From JBASTI01 sp964374025 (GTDB lineage Bacteria; Patescibacteriota; Minisyncoccia; Spechtbacterales; HO2-43-30), in assembly GCA_964374025.1 (NCBI GenBank), contig CAYJWU010000014.1, forward strand, positions 1-21,273: 21,273 bases of DNA, written 5' to 3'. The first letter of the stretch is position 1. Each line of letters opens with the position of its first letter. Below are positions 1-7,107 of the stretch, in pieces. Below the pieces are notes generated by a model. It was given only the letters and a program-made list of their open reading frames with translations. It made no database searches and was not told the DNA's origin. The position numbers and the translations under genes were made by a program.

Positions 1-18
1 GTTGATGGAGATCACGGG

Positions 19-45
19 CAAGCTGAAAAAGCTTGTTTGTTTTTT
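19..45 (+). terminator. Intrinsic terminator of an upstream gene
   Basis: CAAGCT (19-24) pairs with AGCTTG (30-35) around a GAAAA loop, followed by the T-rich tract TTTGTTTTTT. It probably ends a transcript entering from before the window. Reading frame 1 is open from base 1 to a TAA at 52-54 and could be the tail of an upstream gene, but it is too short to judge. Confidence 0.6.
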
Positions 46-87
46 GAAAAGTAAAAATATCGCAAGATAGGAATAAGGAGGAGAGCT

Positions 88-2772
88 ATGAAGACCGCGG
101 GTGGGTATCTAGGGGTTTTGTTCGCGATAGGATTTGTGCCGCTTGTTGGATTTTTTACATTTGTGATTATGGCGACTTCGCCTCACTTTACCTCGCTTGC
201 CGCCTTCGTAAATGCCATTCTTGTATTTTGCGCGGCAGGGATCGTTTTTTGTTCGCTGTATATGCGGCAAAAAAAGAAACTAGAAAATTACTTTTTGTCA
301 GAAAAATACGGAACATTGAAGGGCGTTGAACGTCGGGAACAGGCAAAAAAGGCCCTACGGGAAATACGAGAAGACGCCATTGATACCAACGTATGGCGGA
401 CGAGAAAGGGTGTATATGGGCGAGCCATTGCGGTGGTGATTTGCCTAGTGTTCGTCTCTTACCTTTCAAAAAGTGTGTTTGGAATGTATCCCGCCGATCT
501 GTTCAGACTTCCGCCGTATGTGTTTATTGGCTTATGGGCAGTATTTACTCTAATACTCCCGCGGATTATGTTGATTCTCCTTGTCTTTACACTCGCCGGC
601 ATCGCCCTTGCATTTCACGCGATGGGGCCCCAGCTAATCGGACTAATATTGCCATTTTTATTTCTTGCGCCAATGAACTTCCTGATGATATTTATGGTTA
701 TGTTTGGACCCCTTATGATCATCAATATTTTGCAGATCCAAATATTCAAGCCCACTGACGCGCGATGGGGCAACACCCCGGACGATGTCCGCGGCCAAAA
801 AGCGGCGATGAGACAGCTTATGTCTTTGATACGGATCATCGCTTCTCCAAAAGGAACGGAGATGATCAAAAAAGCAGGCGAGCGAATAAGGCCGAGGGGA
901 ATTTTGTTGTTTGGTCCTCCGGGGGTTGGAAAGACGCACAGCATGAGGGCAATGGCAACAGTTCTAAATGCGCCCATTATGATAATTCCTTCAAGCGCGT
1001 TTTCCTCCGCCTTTATGGGCGTTGGAATCTGGACAATGTTTGTGGTGAAGTTTCTGGCAGGCATACTCCAGAGACAATATGATTACGTTGTTATTTTCTT
1101 TGACGAGGCAGAGCAGATCCTCATGGCCCGCCCCGGCGTTATGGGCGGGGGCGCCGGCGCTATGGGTAGCATAAAAGAGCCAAGCATGTGGGATGTTTTA
1201 GAGAGAGATTCTTCTGGACGCATGGCATCTTGCGGGCTCGGATTTATTCGCGAAAATGAAGAGTTTAATTTGGTGGCGAAAGCCGCGCAGCAAGCGCCTA
1301 AATCATGGATTCATCATTTTATGTTTCCCGGAGGGATGATGGGGGGCGGTGGCGGGGGGCAGATGGTACAGCCGGTCTTGCTCAACTGGATGGACGGAAT
1401 TCGTTCGCCATCTATGATGTCGCGTTTGTGGAGAGGGAAGATTAACGATTTGCTTACAGCGCTTTGGATACCCTCATTTGTGCGTATTGGAAAAACAACT
1501 TTGCATTTTAGGATACCGCCAGCGGATGCGCCTCCGGATAACGCCGTGTTTGTCGCTGCGACAAATATGCCTCATATGATTGACGCCGCGTTTAAGCGCC
1601 ACGGACGGTTTGGAGATCATGTTTACTATGGAAATCCTCAAGAGGACGACCGCGAGGATTTTGCGGATCTGCTTTTCAGCAGATTAGCCGAAAAGGGTAT
1701 TCTTGCTCCGGACATGAAGGGCCCGGAGCGCATAAAAGAATTCGCGCGGGCGACTGTGGGGCTTGCTCATGTGGATATCGAGCAGGTAACTGTTAAGGCC
1801 CTCGCGACCCGAAACGCTTACATTGAGCAACTTAAGGAGTTAAAGGAAAGGGTTGACGCCAAGGAAGAGCTTAGCGATTACGAACAGCGCAGATGGAATC
1901 GCTTTAAGGATAGGATCGGAACAGAGAACTGGGATACATTGTGGGTGGACTGGCAAGCTATGTCAGAATCCCTTATGGATATACGTTCCGGCCAATCAAA
2001 CCCCACGATTACGTCTCCCAAGCATAGAGAGACAACGGCTTATCACGAGTTTATGGGGCACCTTCTTCCTCTGAAATATTTCATAGGAGACGCGATGCGG
2101 CCCGTCGCTCTTTCTATTATGCCTCGCGGAGAGGCGCTGGGTATGGTGATACATGTCCCAGTAGAGGAGCGCGATCCAGAGCCCCAGAAAGTCTTTGACG
2201 GGCTTTTGCGGGTTATGTTGGGATCAACCGTAGCCGAACGTTTATATTTTAAAGACAATCAGCCGGGAGTAAGCGGAGATTCGGCTCAAGCAACGCGGCT
2301 TGTAGATGCTATGGTCGGGCGATTTAATATGGAGCCAAGGCACTGCTCCAAAGAGGATTGGAAAAGATATCTTAAAGAGGGGAAACGATTCTTTTCTCTT
2401 GCAGGGGTAACGCCTTCGCCTATGGGCATGGGACCCGCAGGGTCATCTTTAAGCGACCAGGATAAGCGCCAGATGGTCTTAGTTTTGCTGGGTCAGGCGG
2501 TTATAGATGTGTGGCGGTTAATTGACAAAAACAAGGATATTCCGAAAGACAACAGACTCGCAGAGGGCGGAATATGCACGAGACTACTGAATGTGGACGA
2601 GATAGTAGGGCAAGAGCTAGAAGATCTTTGGACAAATCTGGACGAAGTTATTAAGCCCCTTACTCCTGAAGATTTAAATAAGTGGCCGGATGAAGAGAAT
2701 ATGGCGCTTGCGCTTCTAAATCCATTTTACAAAGAAGCAAGTGTTGATGAGGAAGGTGATCGAAATGTTTAG
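88..2772 (+). CDS. Polytopic FtsH-like AAA+ ATPase with altered zinc motif (HExxxH)
   Basis: This 894-aa protein is related to FtsH membrane AAA+ metalloproteases but departs from them clearly. The N-terminal 220 residues contain about six hydrophobic segments (roughly 7-30, 36-59, 110-130, 142-163, 165-180, 185-215), where FtsH has two. The AAA+ core is intact: Walker A GPPGVGKT (276-283), Walker B FFDEAE (337-342), and an SRH region with ATN (491-493) and arginines 504 and 507. About 150 residues separate Walker B from the SRH, against roughly 55 in FtsH. The excess includes a Gly/Met-rich stretch near residues 415-425. The peptidase motif reads YHEFMGH (652-658), one residue longer than HEAGH, so the two histidines are not in the usual spacing. 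The later acidic ligand (D731 in GDSAQATRL) is kept. AAGGAGG six bases before the ATG supports the start. It is either a pseudoprotease or unfoldase, or a protease with changed metal geometry. The next gene overlaps its 3' end. Confidence 0.85.
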   Translation: MKTAGGYLGVLFAIGFVPLVGFFTFVIMATSPHFTSLAAFVNAILVFCAAGIVFCSLYMRQKKKLENYFLSEKYGTLKGVERREQAKKALREIREDAIDTNVWRTRKGVYGRAIAVVICLVFVSYLSKSVFGMYPADLFRLPPYVFIGLWAVFTLILPRIMLILLVFTLAGIALAFHAMGPQLIGLILPFLFLAPMNFLMIFMVMFGPLMIINILQIQIFKPTDARWGNTPDDVRGQKAAMRQLMSLIRIIASPKGTEMIKKAGERIRPRGILLFGPPGVGKTHSMRAMATVLNAPIMIIPSSAFSSAFMGVGIWTMFVVKFLAGILQRQYDYVVIFFDEAEQILMARPGVMGGGAGAMGSIKEPSMWDVLERDSSGRMASCGLGFIRENEEFNLVAKAAQQAPKSWIHHFMFPGGMMGGGGGGQMVQPVLLNWMDGIRSPSMMSRLWRGKINDLLTALWIPSFVRIGKTTLHFRIPPADAPPDNAVFVAATNMPHMIDAAFKRHGRFGDHVYYGNPQEDDREDFADLLFSRLAEKGILAPDMKGPERIKEFARATVGLAHVDIEQVTVKALATRNAYIEQLKELKERVDAKEELSDYEQRRWNRFKDRIGTENWDTLWVDWQAMSESLMDIRSGQSNPTITSPKHRETTAYHEFMGHLLPLKYFIGDAMRPVALSIMPRGEALGMVIHVPVEERDPEPQKVFDGLLRVMLGSTVAERLYFKDNQPGVSGDSAQATRLVDAMVGRFNMEPRHCSKEDWKRYLKEGKRFFSLAGVTPSPMGMGPAGSSLSDQDKRQMVLVLLGQAVIDVWRLIDKNKDIPKDNRLAEGGICTRLLNVDEIVGQELEDLWTNLDEVIKPLTPEDLNKWPDEENMALALLNPFYKEASVDEEGDRNV
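2750..2756 (+). promoter_or_regulatory. Ribosome binding site fixing the start of the first lipoprotein
   Basis: AGGAAGG lies inside the end of the FtsH-like gene, 8 bases before ATG 2765. It favours that ATG over the in-frame GTG at 2741 and ATG at 2747, and it places the lipobox at a normal distance from the N-terminus. Confidence 0.6.
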
Positions 2773-3337
2773 TACCGCGCATGTTATCAAAATACTGTTT
2801 GTAGCGCTTGCAGTTTCTGTGTTTACCGCAGGATGCGTTAGCGCTACATGGAGTGAGCCCAAAAATGTGATAAAAGGGGACACCAAATCAGCGAAACTGG
2901 CGTCATTGGCCGAAATGGTAAGCGCGAAAAACGAAGATTTTCTGTATGTTTCGTTCAACGGATACAATAAGCAAATAGAGACATGGGAGTTTAGCATTTT
3001 TGTTCCAAGACACACAGAGCGCGAAGTGTTTTCGCCAGTTCCATCCGCGGGGGGGCTTAATCCCGGCGGCGAGTTATTGGGCGACAGATATTTCTCCGCG
3101 ATAGAAAAAATATTCGTGGAGGCAAGCAAGATTATTACAGAAAATGGAGAGAAAGTTACAGTCACTGTTTTGTTTCGTGACATGACAGGCAGGGTTGAAT
3201 CCAGCAATAAACTAATGCTTATTGCCTCGGATCCGGGGAAGTGGAGCAATTATATGAGCAAGCCGGATCAGGCGATAGTAATACCAGAATCGGCGCTTCA
3301 GCAAATCATACAAAAAGCAATGACAGGCAGACAGTAG
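2765..3337 (+). CDS. Predicted lipoprotein of unknown function
   Basis: This is a 190-aa protein with a type II signal peptide: a hydrophobic stretch at residues 7-20 ends in the lipobox TAGC with the acceptor cysteine at position 24. The mature part has no motif I recognise. It alternates short beta-like stretches (FLYVSFNGY, WEFSIFVP, KVTVTVLFRD) with a Gly/Pro-rich loop. Its first 8 bases overlap the end of the FtsH-like gene, and a second lipoprotein starts 14 bases after its stop, so the three genes are probably cotranscribed. By inference it acts outside the cytoplasmic membrane together with the FtsH-like protein. No enzymatic function can be assigned. Confidence 0.75.
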   Translation: MFSTAHVIKILFVALAVSVFTAGCVSATWSEPKNVIKGDTKSAKLASLAEMVSAKNEDFLYVSFNGYNKQIETWEFSIFVPRHTEREVFSPVPSAGGLNPGGELLGDRYFSAIEKIFVEASKIITENGEKVTVTVLFRDMTGRVESSNKLMLIASDPGKWSNYMSKPDQAIVIPESALQQIIQKAMTGRQ

Positions 3338-3351
3338 GACAGGAGGGCCAT

Positions 3352-4206
3352 ATGAACAGATCAAGAACGTTTATAGTGGTACTATGTGGATTTGCCATAT
3401 TGAGCCTTGCGGCATGTGGCGGCGGGATTTTCAATGGCGAAAAAGAAGCGCCAAATCCAACCGCCACGGTTGTCAAAGAAATTAGCGCCGTTGTCGCGCG
3501 TCCCTCGTCCACCATCCCTTTTGCGGATGAGGTTCAGGCCCTTGGGAGAAGCCTCCTGACCCCCACTGCCGTAGGGTACGTTTGGGGAAATCCGCCAAGA
3601 CAATTTCAGCGCACAGTAACGCTTTCCCTTGTTTGCGGAGATGAGGTTGCGATACTAAATCCGGATATGTTCTTTGATGTTAGTCTTCTTGAAGCCAGCG
3701 TCAAATCATTTATGGAAGAGAATGGTTTGGAAAAGTTTCCCGAGGGAGATCCCAACATTTCCTCCGTTGTGTTTATCGGAGAGGATTTTATGCCTCTGGA
3801 TGTCAAAAATTCCGTAAGGGTATTAAGAGAGCACGGGTATATAATCGTAAAAGCCCCCGAAGGGTTTACATCAACTCACGCCCAGAGGGGGTGTAATTTT
3901 CCAAGAGGAGATTACAGGAACTTTAACATGTTTGACATGGTATATTTGAGCGGCGGCGCCGATCTGCCATCCAACGAAGGGAACGTCGGATTTATATCCA
4001 ACGCGCCCAAAGATGGCAGGGTTATATCGCAAGGCGTGTTCACCGTGATACCCGTATCCCCAGAAGTTTTGCCGGGGAGCATGGTTTTTGGAAAGACAGA
4101 AGACGGCTCCCCAGTCGTTTTGGGAGTAGCTATAAATTATGAACCCCAACAAGGATTCGTTCCAGTTGTGGCTATAGGCACCCTCTTCCCATCACCAAAG
4201 CAGTAA
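3352..4206 (+). CDS. Predicted lipoprotein, possible degenerate trypsin-like fold
   Basis: This is a 284-aa protein. AGGAGG before ATG 3352 and the following signal sequence fix the start; the frame is open further upstream, but that part overlaps the previous gene. The signal peptide (MNRSRTF, then a hydrophobic core) ends in the lipobox LAAC with Cys22, followed by GGG. The mature domain is beta-rich. Near its C-terminus, PGSMVFGKTEDGSPVVLGVA resembles the region around the catalytic serine of trypsin-like proteases, but no GDSG motif or His/Asp partners are visible, so a protease activity is not supported. A clear terminator follows, closing the three-gene unit. The fold suggestion is weak; the lipoprotein call is solid. 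Confidence 0.72.
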   Translation: MNRSRTFIVVLCGFAILSLAACGGGIFNGEKEAPNPTATVVKEISAVVARPSSTIPFADEVQALGRSLLTPTAVGYVWGNPPRQFQRTVTLSLVCGDEVAILNPDMFFDVSLLEASVKSFMEENGLEKFPEGDPNISSVVFIGEDFMPLDVKNSVRVLREHGYIIVKAPEGFTSTHAQRGCNFPRGDYRNFNMFDMVYLSGGADLPSNEGNVGFISNAPKDGRVISQGVFTVIPVSPEVLPGSMVFGKTEDGSPVVLGVAINYEPQQGFVPVVAIGTLFPSPKQ

Positions 4207-4216
4207 TAGAATAGAC

Positions 4217-4245
4217 GCCGACTTAATATAGTCGGCTTTTTATTT
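4217..4245 (+). terminator. Intrinsic terminator after the FtsH-like/lipoprotein operon
   Basis: GCCGAC (4217-4222) pairs with GTCGGC (4231-4236), with loop TTAATATA and the T-rich tail TTTTTATTT. It separates the first operon from ruvA. Confidence 0.85.
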
Positions 4246-4259
4246 GGTTAATTTGGGTA

Positions 4260-4265
4260 TATAAT
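4260..4265 (+). promoter_or_regulatory. Consensus -10 box for a leaderless ruvA transcript
   Basis: TATAAT ends 7 bases before ATG 4273, so transcription should start at about 4272-4273. No SD sequence precedes the gene. No clear -35 box is visible, because the preceding bases are the terminator T-run. Confidence 0.5.
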
Positions 4266-4272
4266 CAATATG

Positions 4273-4842
4273 ATGATAGTTTCACTTGAGGGTAAAATCA
4301 AATACATCGGCGAGAATTTTGTAGAAGTTTTTAACGGAAACATCTCCTACAAGATTTTTTGCACTGCAAAAACCTTGGGGGCTTATTCGCTGGGTCAGGA
4401 GGTCGAAATTTTTACCCATCTACATGTGCGCGAGGACCTGCTTGATTTGTATGGGTTTAAAACTCGCGAGGAACGCGATTTCTTTGAGCAGTTGATAGGC
4501 ATTTCAGGAATTGGGCCAAAGGGAGCGATGGGCGTATTGTCGGCCGGGCCGCTTGATTTACTGAAAAGAGGCATTGCTTCGGGGGACACTTCTATATTGA
4601 CTCGCGTCTCGGGGATCGGGCAAAAGACCGCCCAGCGCATAATTATGGAGCTAAAAGATAAACTGCATGATATGGGAATTGGCGAAGGGGATGACTTACG
4701 CGAGGGCGGTGATGTCATAGAAGCTCTCACTGGCCTTGGCTACACGCGGAGCCAAGCCCAGCAGGCCTTGCGCGAAATACCGGATAACATCGAAGGAGTG
4801 GAGAACAAAGTAAAAGCGGCATTGAAGATTTTAGGAAAGTAG
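4273..4842 (+). CDS. ruvA: Holliday junction branch migration protein RuvA
   Basis: RuvA binds four-way DNA junctions as a tetramer and positions the RuvB motor during recombinational repair. The 189-aa length fits the family. The N-terminal OB domain (about 1-63) starts MIVSLEGKI, matching the usual MI..L.G opening. The central domain has two helix-hairpin-helix motifs, ISGIGPKGA and VSGIGQKTA. A short C-terminal domain (DVIEALTGLGYTRSQAQQAL) is the RuvB-contacting part. I chose ATG 4273 over the adjacent in-frame ATG at 4270 because the -10 box spacing predicts transcription starting there and the family opening fits. ruvB and ruvC are not in the window. Confidence 0.95.
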   Translation: MIVSLEGKIKYIGENFVEVFNGNISYKIFCTAKTLGAYSLGQEVEIFTHLHVREDLLDLYGFKTREERDFFEQLIGISGIGPKGAMGVLSAGPLDLLKRGIASGDTSILTRVSGIGQKTAQRIIMELKDKLHDMGIGEGDDLREGGDVIEALTGLGYTRSQAQQALREIPDNIEGVENKVKAALKILGK

Positions 4843-4850
4843 TATATCAT
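4822..4850 (+). promoter_or_regulatory. Promoter for hicBA inside the end of ruvA
   Basis: TTGAAG (4822-4827), 17 bases, then TATCAT (4845-4850). The predicted transcription start is the A of hicB ATG 4857, giving a leaderless message. hicB has no SD site, which fits. The promoter overlaps the last codons of ruvA, so the toxin-antitoxin pair can be transcribed independently. Confidence 0.5.
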
Positions 4851-4856
4851 ATAGAC

Positions 4857-5069
4857 ATGCAGCTTAACGCAATTTTTAAAAAAATAGATAAATGGTATGT
4901 CGCTTGGGTGGAAGAAATTCCCGGAGTGAATACGCAAGGCAAGACCCTGAAAGAAGCTCGCGAGAATTTACAAGAAGCTTTAGGATTGGTTCTAGAAACA
5001 AATCGTACCCTTTCGCGCAAAGGAAGGAGCGCCGACGAGTATATAAGGGAGCCCCTGACGGTGCGCTAA
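4857..5069 (+). CDS. hicB: HicB-family antitoxin
   Basis: This 70-aa protein has the single small HicB domain: KKIDKWYVAWVEEIPGVNTQ followed by GKTLKEARENLQEALGL, the partial RNase H-like fold that binds and neutralises HicA. The C-terminal tail (SADEYIREPLTVR) is typical of the short forms, which lack a separate DNA-binding domain. The hicA toxin gene begins 12 bases later. The antitoxin-first order is the less common arrangement for HicAB but occurs with this short HicB type. Confidence 0.85.
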   Translation: MQLNAIFKKIDKWYVAWVEEIPGVNTQGKTLKEARENLQEALGLVLETNRTLSRKGRSADEYIREPLTVR

Positions 5070-5081
5070 TGAGGCATTTAC

Positions 5082-5270
5082 ATGAAACGACGCCAGCTTT
5101 TAATGCATCTCATAAGGCAGGGATGCTTTTTATTTAGAGAGGGGAGAAATCATAGCGTTTTTGTAAATCCTAATAATAGATTCACTTCAACAGTCCCTCG
5201 CCACCGAGAAATAAATGATTTTTTGGCGAATAAAATATGCAAGGATTTGAAAATAAGAAAAGTAAAGTAG
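5082..5270 (+). CDS. hicA: HicA-family mRNA interferase toxin
   Basis: This 62-aa protein matches the HicA/YcfA fold, a small double-stranded-RNA-binding-like domain that cleaves mRNA. The N-terminus MKRRQLLMHLIRQGC, the catalytic histidine in REGRNHSVF (His24) and the conserved VPRHREI plus LANKICKDLKI segments are all present, so the toxin looks intact. GAGG at 5071-5074 gives a plausible ribosome site. The last 34 bases overlap the proposed start of the FemAB gene. Confidence 0.85.
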   Translation: MKRRQLLMHLIRQGCFLFREGRNHSVFVNPNNRFTSTVPRHREINDFLANKICKDLKIRKVK

Positions 5271-6181
5271 ACAGACAAGGGCATTTTTTGCAATCAAGGG
5301 AATGGGAGGAGTTTCAGCGCTCCCTTGGGCGAGAGATATTTTGTGTCGACGATATATTGGTCGCTAAGTTATCACTGGCGCTTGGGAAAAGCTATTTATA
5401 CTCGGCTGGAGCGCAATTTCCAATCCCCAATCCGCCAGCTGGCGGACAATTTCCAAACAATTTTCAAAATTCTAAATTTCAAGCGCTTGCAGAACAACAT
5501 AATGCGGTATTTCTAAAGCTTGAGCCTATGACAGAGAACGAAGAGTTGTCCAAAGAGCTGCTGAATGCTGGATTTAGGAAATCAAAAAAAGAAGTACAGC
5601 CGCAGAGGACGATTGTGCTTGATTTAACAAAATCCGAAGAGGAACTGCTTAGCGAGATGCATGGCAAGACGAGATATAATATTCGCCTTGCGAGGCGAAA
5701 CTCAAATGTCAAATGTCAAATGTCAAATGACTGCGAGGAGTTTTGGACGTTGCTGCAGAAGACCGCAGACAGGGATAAATTCAGTACTTACGCCAGAGAA
5801 TACTATAAGAAGCTTTTAGAACTGCCCATAACCCGCTTATTTACTGCAAAATACGAAGGGAAAATTATTGCGGCGAATATAATACTTTTTTACGGCGATA
5901 CCGCGTATTACCTACACGGAGCGTCTGACTATGAATGTCGAAGTTTAATGGTTCCATATCTTTTGCACTGGGAGACGATAAAGTATGCGAAAGATAATGG
6001 ATTTACGCAATACGATTTTTGGGGAATAGATGAAAAGAAGTGGCCCGGACTTACAAGATTTAAGAAAGGATTCGGAGGGAAAGAAGCAGAATACATTGGC
6101 TCGTATGACTATGTTTTTCAGCCGTTTTGGTATAAGCTTTATAACTTACGGAATCTTGCGATTACATTAACTAAAAACTAA
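5237..6181 (+). CDS. FemAB-family aminoacyltransferase (peptidoglycan bridge formation)
   Basis: FemAB enzymes transfer amino acids from aminoacyl-tRNA onto the stem peptide of lipid-linked peptidoglycan precursors at the inner face of the membrane. The 314-aa protein carries the family features: HFLQSREWEEFQRSLGR near the start, TRYNIRLARR (around 145-154), a GNAT-like second half with AANIILFYGDTAYYLHGAS, and YDFWGIDEKKWPGLTRFKKGFGG. Residues about 60-82 are encoded by a palindromic repeat unit, and residues 156-165 by four TCAAATG heptamers; both look like in-frame repeat expansions. The start is uncertain: ATG 5237 overlaps hicA by 34 bases and has no SD site, but no later ATG precedes the conserved HFLQS motif. 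Confidence 0.85.
   Translation: MQGFENKKSKVDRQGHFLQSREWEEFQRSLGREIFCVDDILVAKLSLALGKSYLYSAGAQFPIPNPPAGGQFPNNFQNSKFQALAEQHNAVFLKLEPMTENEELSKELLNAGFRKSKKEVQPQRTIVLDLTKSEEELLSEMHGKTRYNIRLARRNSNVKCQMSNDCEEFWTLLQKTADRDKFSTYAREYYKKLLELPITRLFTAKYEGKIIAANIILFYGDTAYYLHGASDYECRSLMVPYLLHWETIKYAKDNGFTQYDFWGIDEKKWPGLTRFKKGFGGKEAEYIGSYDYVFQPFWYKLYNLRNLAITLTKN
5414..5481 (+). repeat. Heptamer-periodic repeat with central palindrome, inside the FemAB gene
   Basis: Imperfect 7-base units (CAATTTC, CAATCCC, CAATCCG) lead into the perfect palindrome TCCGCCAGCTGGCGGA (5431-5446). Units continue after it (CAATTTC, CAAACAA, TTTTCAA, AATTCTA, AATTTCA). The element keeps the reading frame and encodes a low-complexity N/F/P/Q-rich loop. 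Confidence 0.65.
5702..5729 (+). repeat. Four exact tandem TCAAATG heptamers inside the FemAB gene
   Basis: Four uninterrupted copies of TCAAATG. Because 7 is not a multiple of 3, each copy is read in a different frame; a change of one copy would shift the frame. They encode SNVKCQMSN just after the TRYNIRLARR motif. Confidence 0.9.
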
Positions 6182-6193
6182 AAACCAAAAACT
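6170..6193 (+). repeat. A-rich heptamer repeats at the FemAB stop codon
   Basis: The units ACTAAAA, ACTAAAA, ACCAAAA and a partial ACT span the FemAB stop codon (6179-6181) and the spacer to the next gene. The 7-base period is the same as in the other repeats of this window. Confidence 0.6.
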
Positions 6194-6198
6194 GTTTC

Positions 6199-7107
6199 AT
6201 GTGGTTATTTTCCGCTCTTGCCGCGTACTTTCTTTTTGCCGCGGTAACCATCATAGATAAATATTTGTTAGCGCGGCCTATTCCGGACGCTCGTGTCTAT
6301 ACTTTTTACATGGGAATTCTCGGCGTTTTTGTATTGCCCCTTGCGATATTCGGCATTGAAAGGGAAAATATAACCCTAATTTTTCTAGGGATTCTGGGGG
6401 GCATTTTACACACCCTCGCGCTATTTTTATTTTTTTCCGCGCTTCGCGTGGGGGAAGTTTCGCGTATAGGTATCGCGGTAGGAGGCCTTGTTCCAATTTT
6501 CACTTTAGTTTTTATATATATCTGGACAAAAGAGCTCCCAAGCCCCTTGCAACTTATGGCATTTTTTGTCCTTATGGCGGGCAGTTTCGTAATTATTTTC
6601 GAAAGATTTATCAAGCTTGTTCATAATCTGAAAAGGTTTGCCTTCATATTTACAGCGTCGGTTCTCTTCGGATTGTATTTCGCATTGGCAAAGTTTTTAT
6701 TTGAAGGGCAATCTTTTACAAGCGCGATCGTCTGGATAAGGGTGGGGGCGATTGCAATTTCGCTTTCCTTTTTGCTTTCGCCGGATGTTCGCAGAATGAT
6801 TTTTGCTCATAAAAAGTCTCCCCCCAAGAAAGCGGGTGTAGTTTTTTTGGTTAAAAACGCCGCAGGGGGGCTTGCGTCTTTCCTGCAGCATGCGGCCATA
6901 GCCCTTGCCCGCGGCCCAGAGATTTCGTTGGTAAGCGCGCTTCAGGGGGTGCAGTTTGCGCTGGTATTTTTTGGCGCTGTGTTTTTGACAAAAAGATTCC
7001 CCGGTATTCTGAAGGAAAAACTGCATAAAGAAGCATTGTTCGGTAAATTTTTAGGCACGGGGTTGATTGTCGCGGGGATAATTATATTGGCGATAGCATG
7101 GCAGTAA
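6199..7107 (+). CDS. EamA/DMT-family membrane transporter
   Basis: This 302-aa, strongly hydrophobic protein has about ten predicted membrane helices in two EamA halves (roughly 1-135 and 145-302), the duplicated fold of the drug/metabolite transporter superfamily. Family-like segments include LFFSALRVGEVSRIGIAVGGLVPIFTL in the first half and ISLVSALQGVQFALVFFGAVFLTKRF in the second. Its substrate cannot be told from sequence. It starts 17 bases after the FemAB stop and overlaps the following glycoside hydrolase gene by 10 bases, so the three envelope-related genes are likely cotranscribed. No SD site is evident. Confidence 0.85.
   Translation: MWLFSALAAYFLFAAVTIIDKYLLARPIPDARVYTFYMGILGVFVLPLAIFGIERENITLIFLGILGGILHTLALFLFFSALRVGEVSRIGIAVGGLVPIFTLVFIYIWTKELPSPLQLMAFFVLMAGSFVIIFERFIKLVHNLKRFAFIFTASVLFGLYFALAKFLFEGQSFTSAIVWIRVGAIAISLSFLLSPDVRRMIFAHKKSPPKKAGVVFLVKNAAGGLASFLQHAAIALARGPEISLVSALQGVQFALVFFGAVFLTKRFPGILKEKLHKEALFGKFLGTGLIVAGIIILAIAWQ

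Noticed and set aside
52..64. The 13-mer TAAAAATATCGCA shared with 16951-16963, both upstream of start codons
   Set aside because: In AT-rich DNA a 13-base match within 21 kb is expected by chance, and no further similarity surrounds it.
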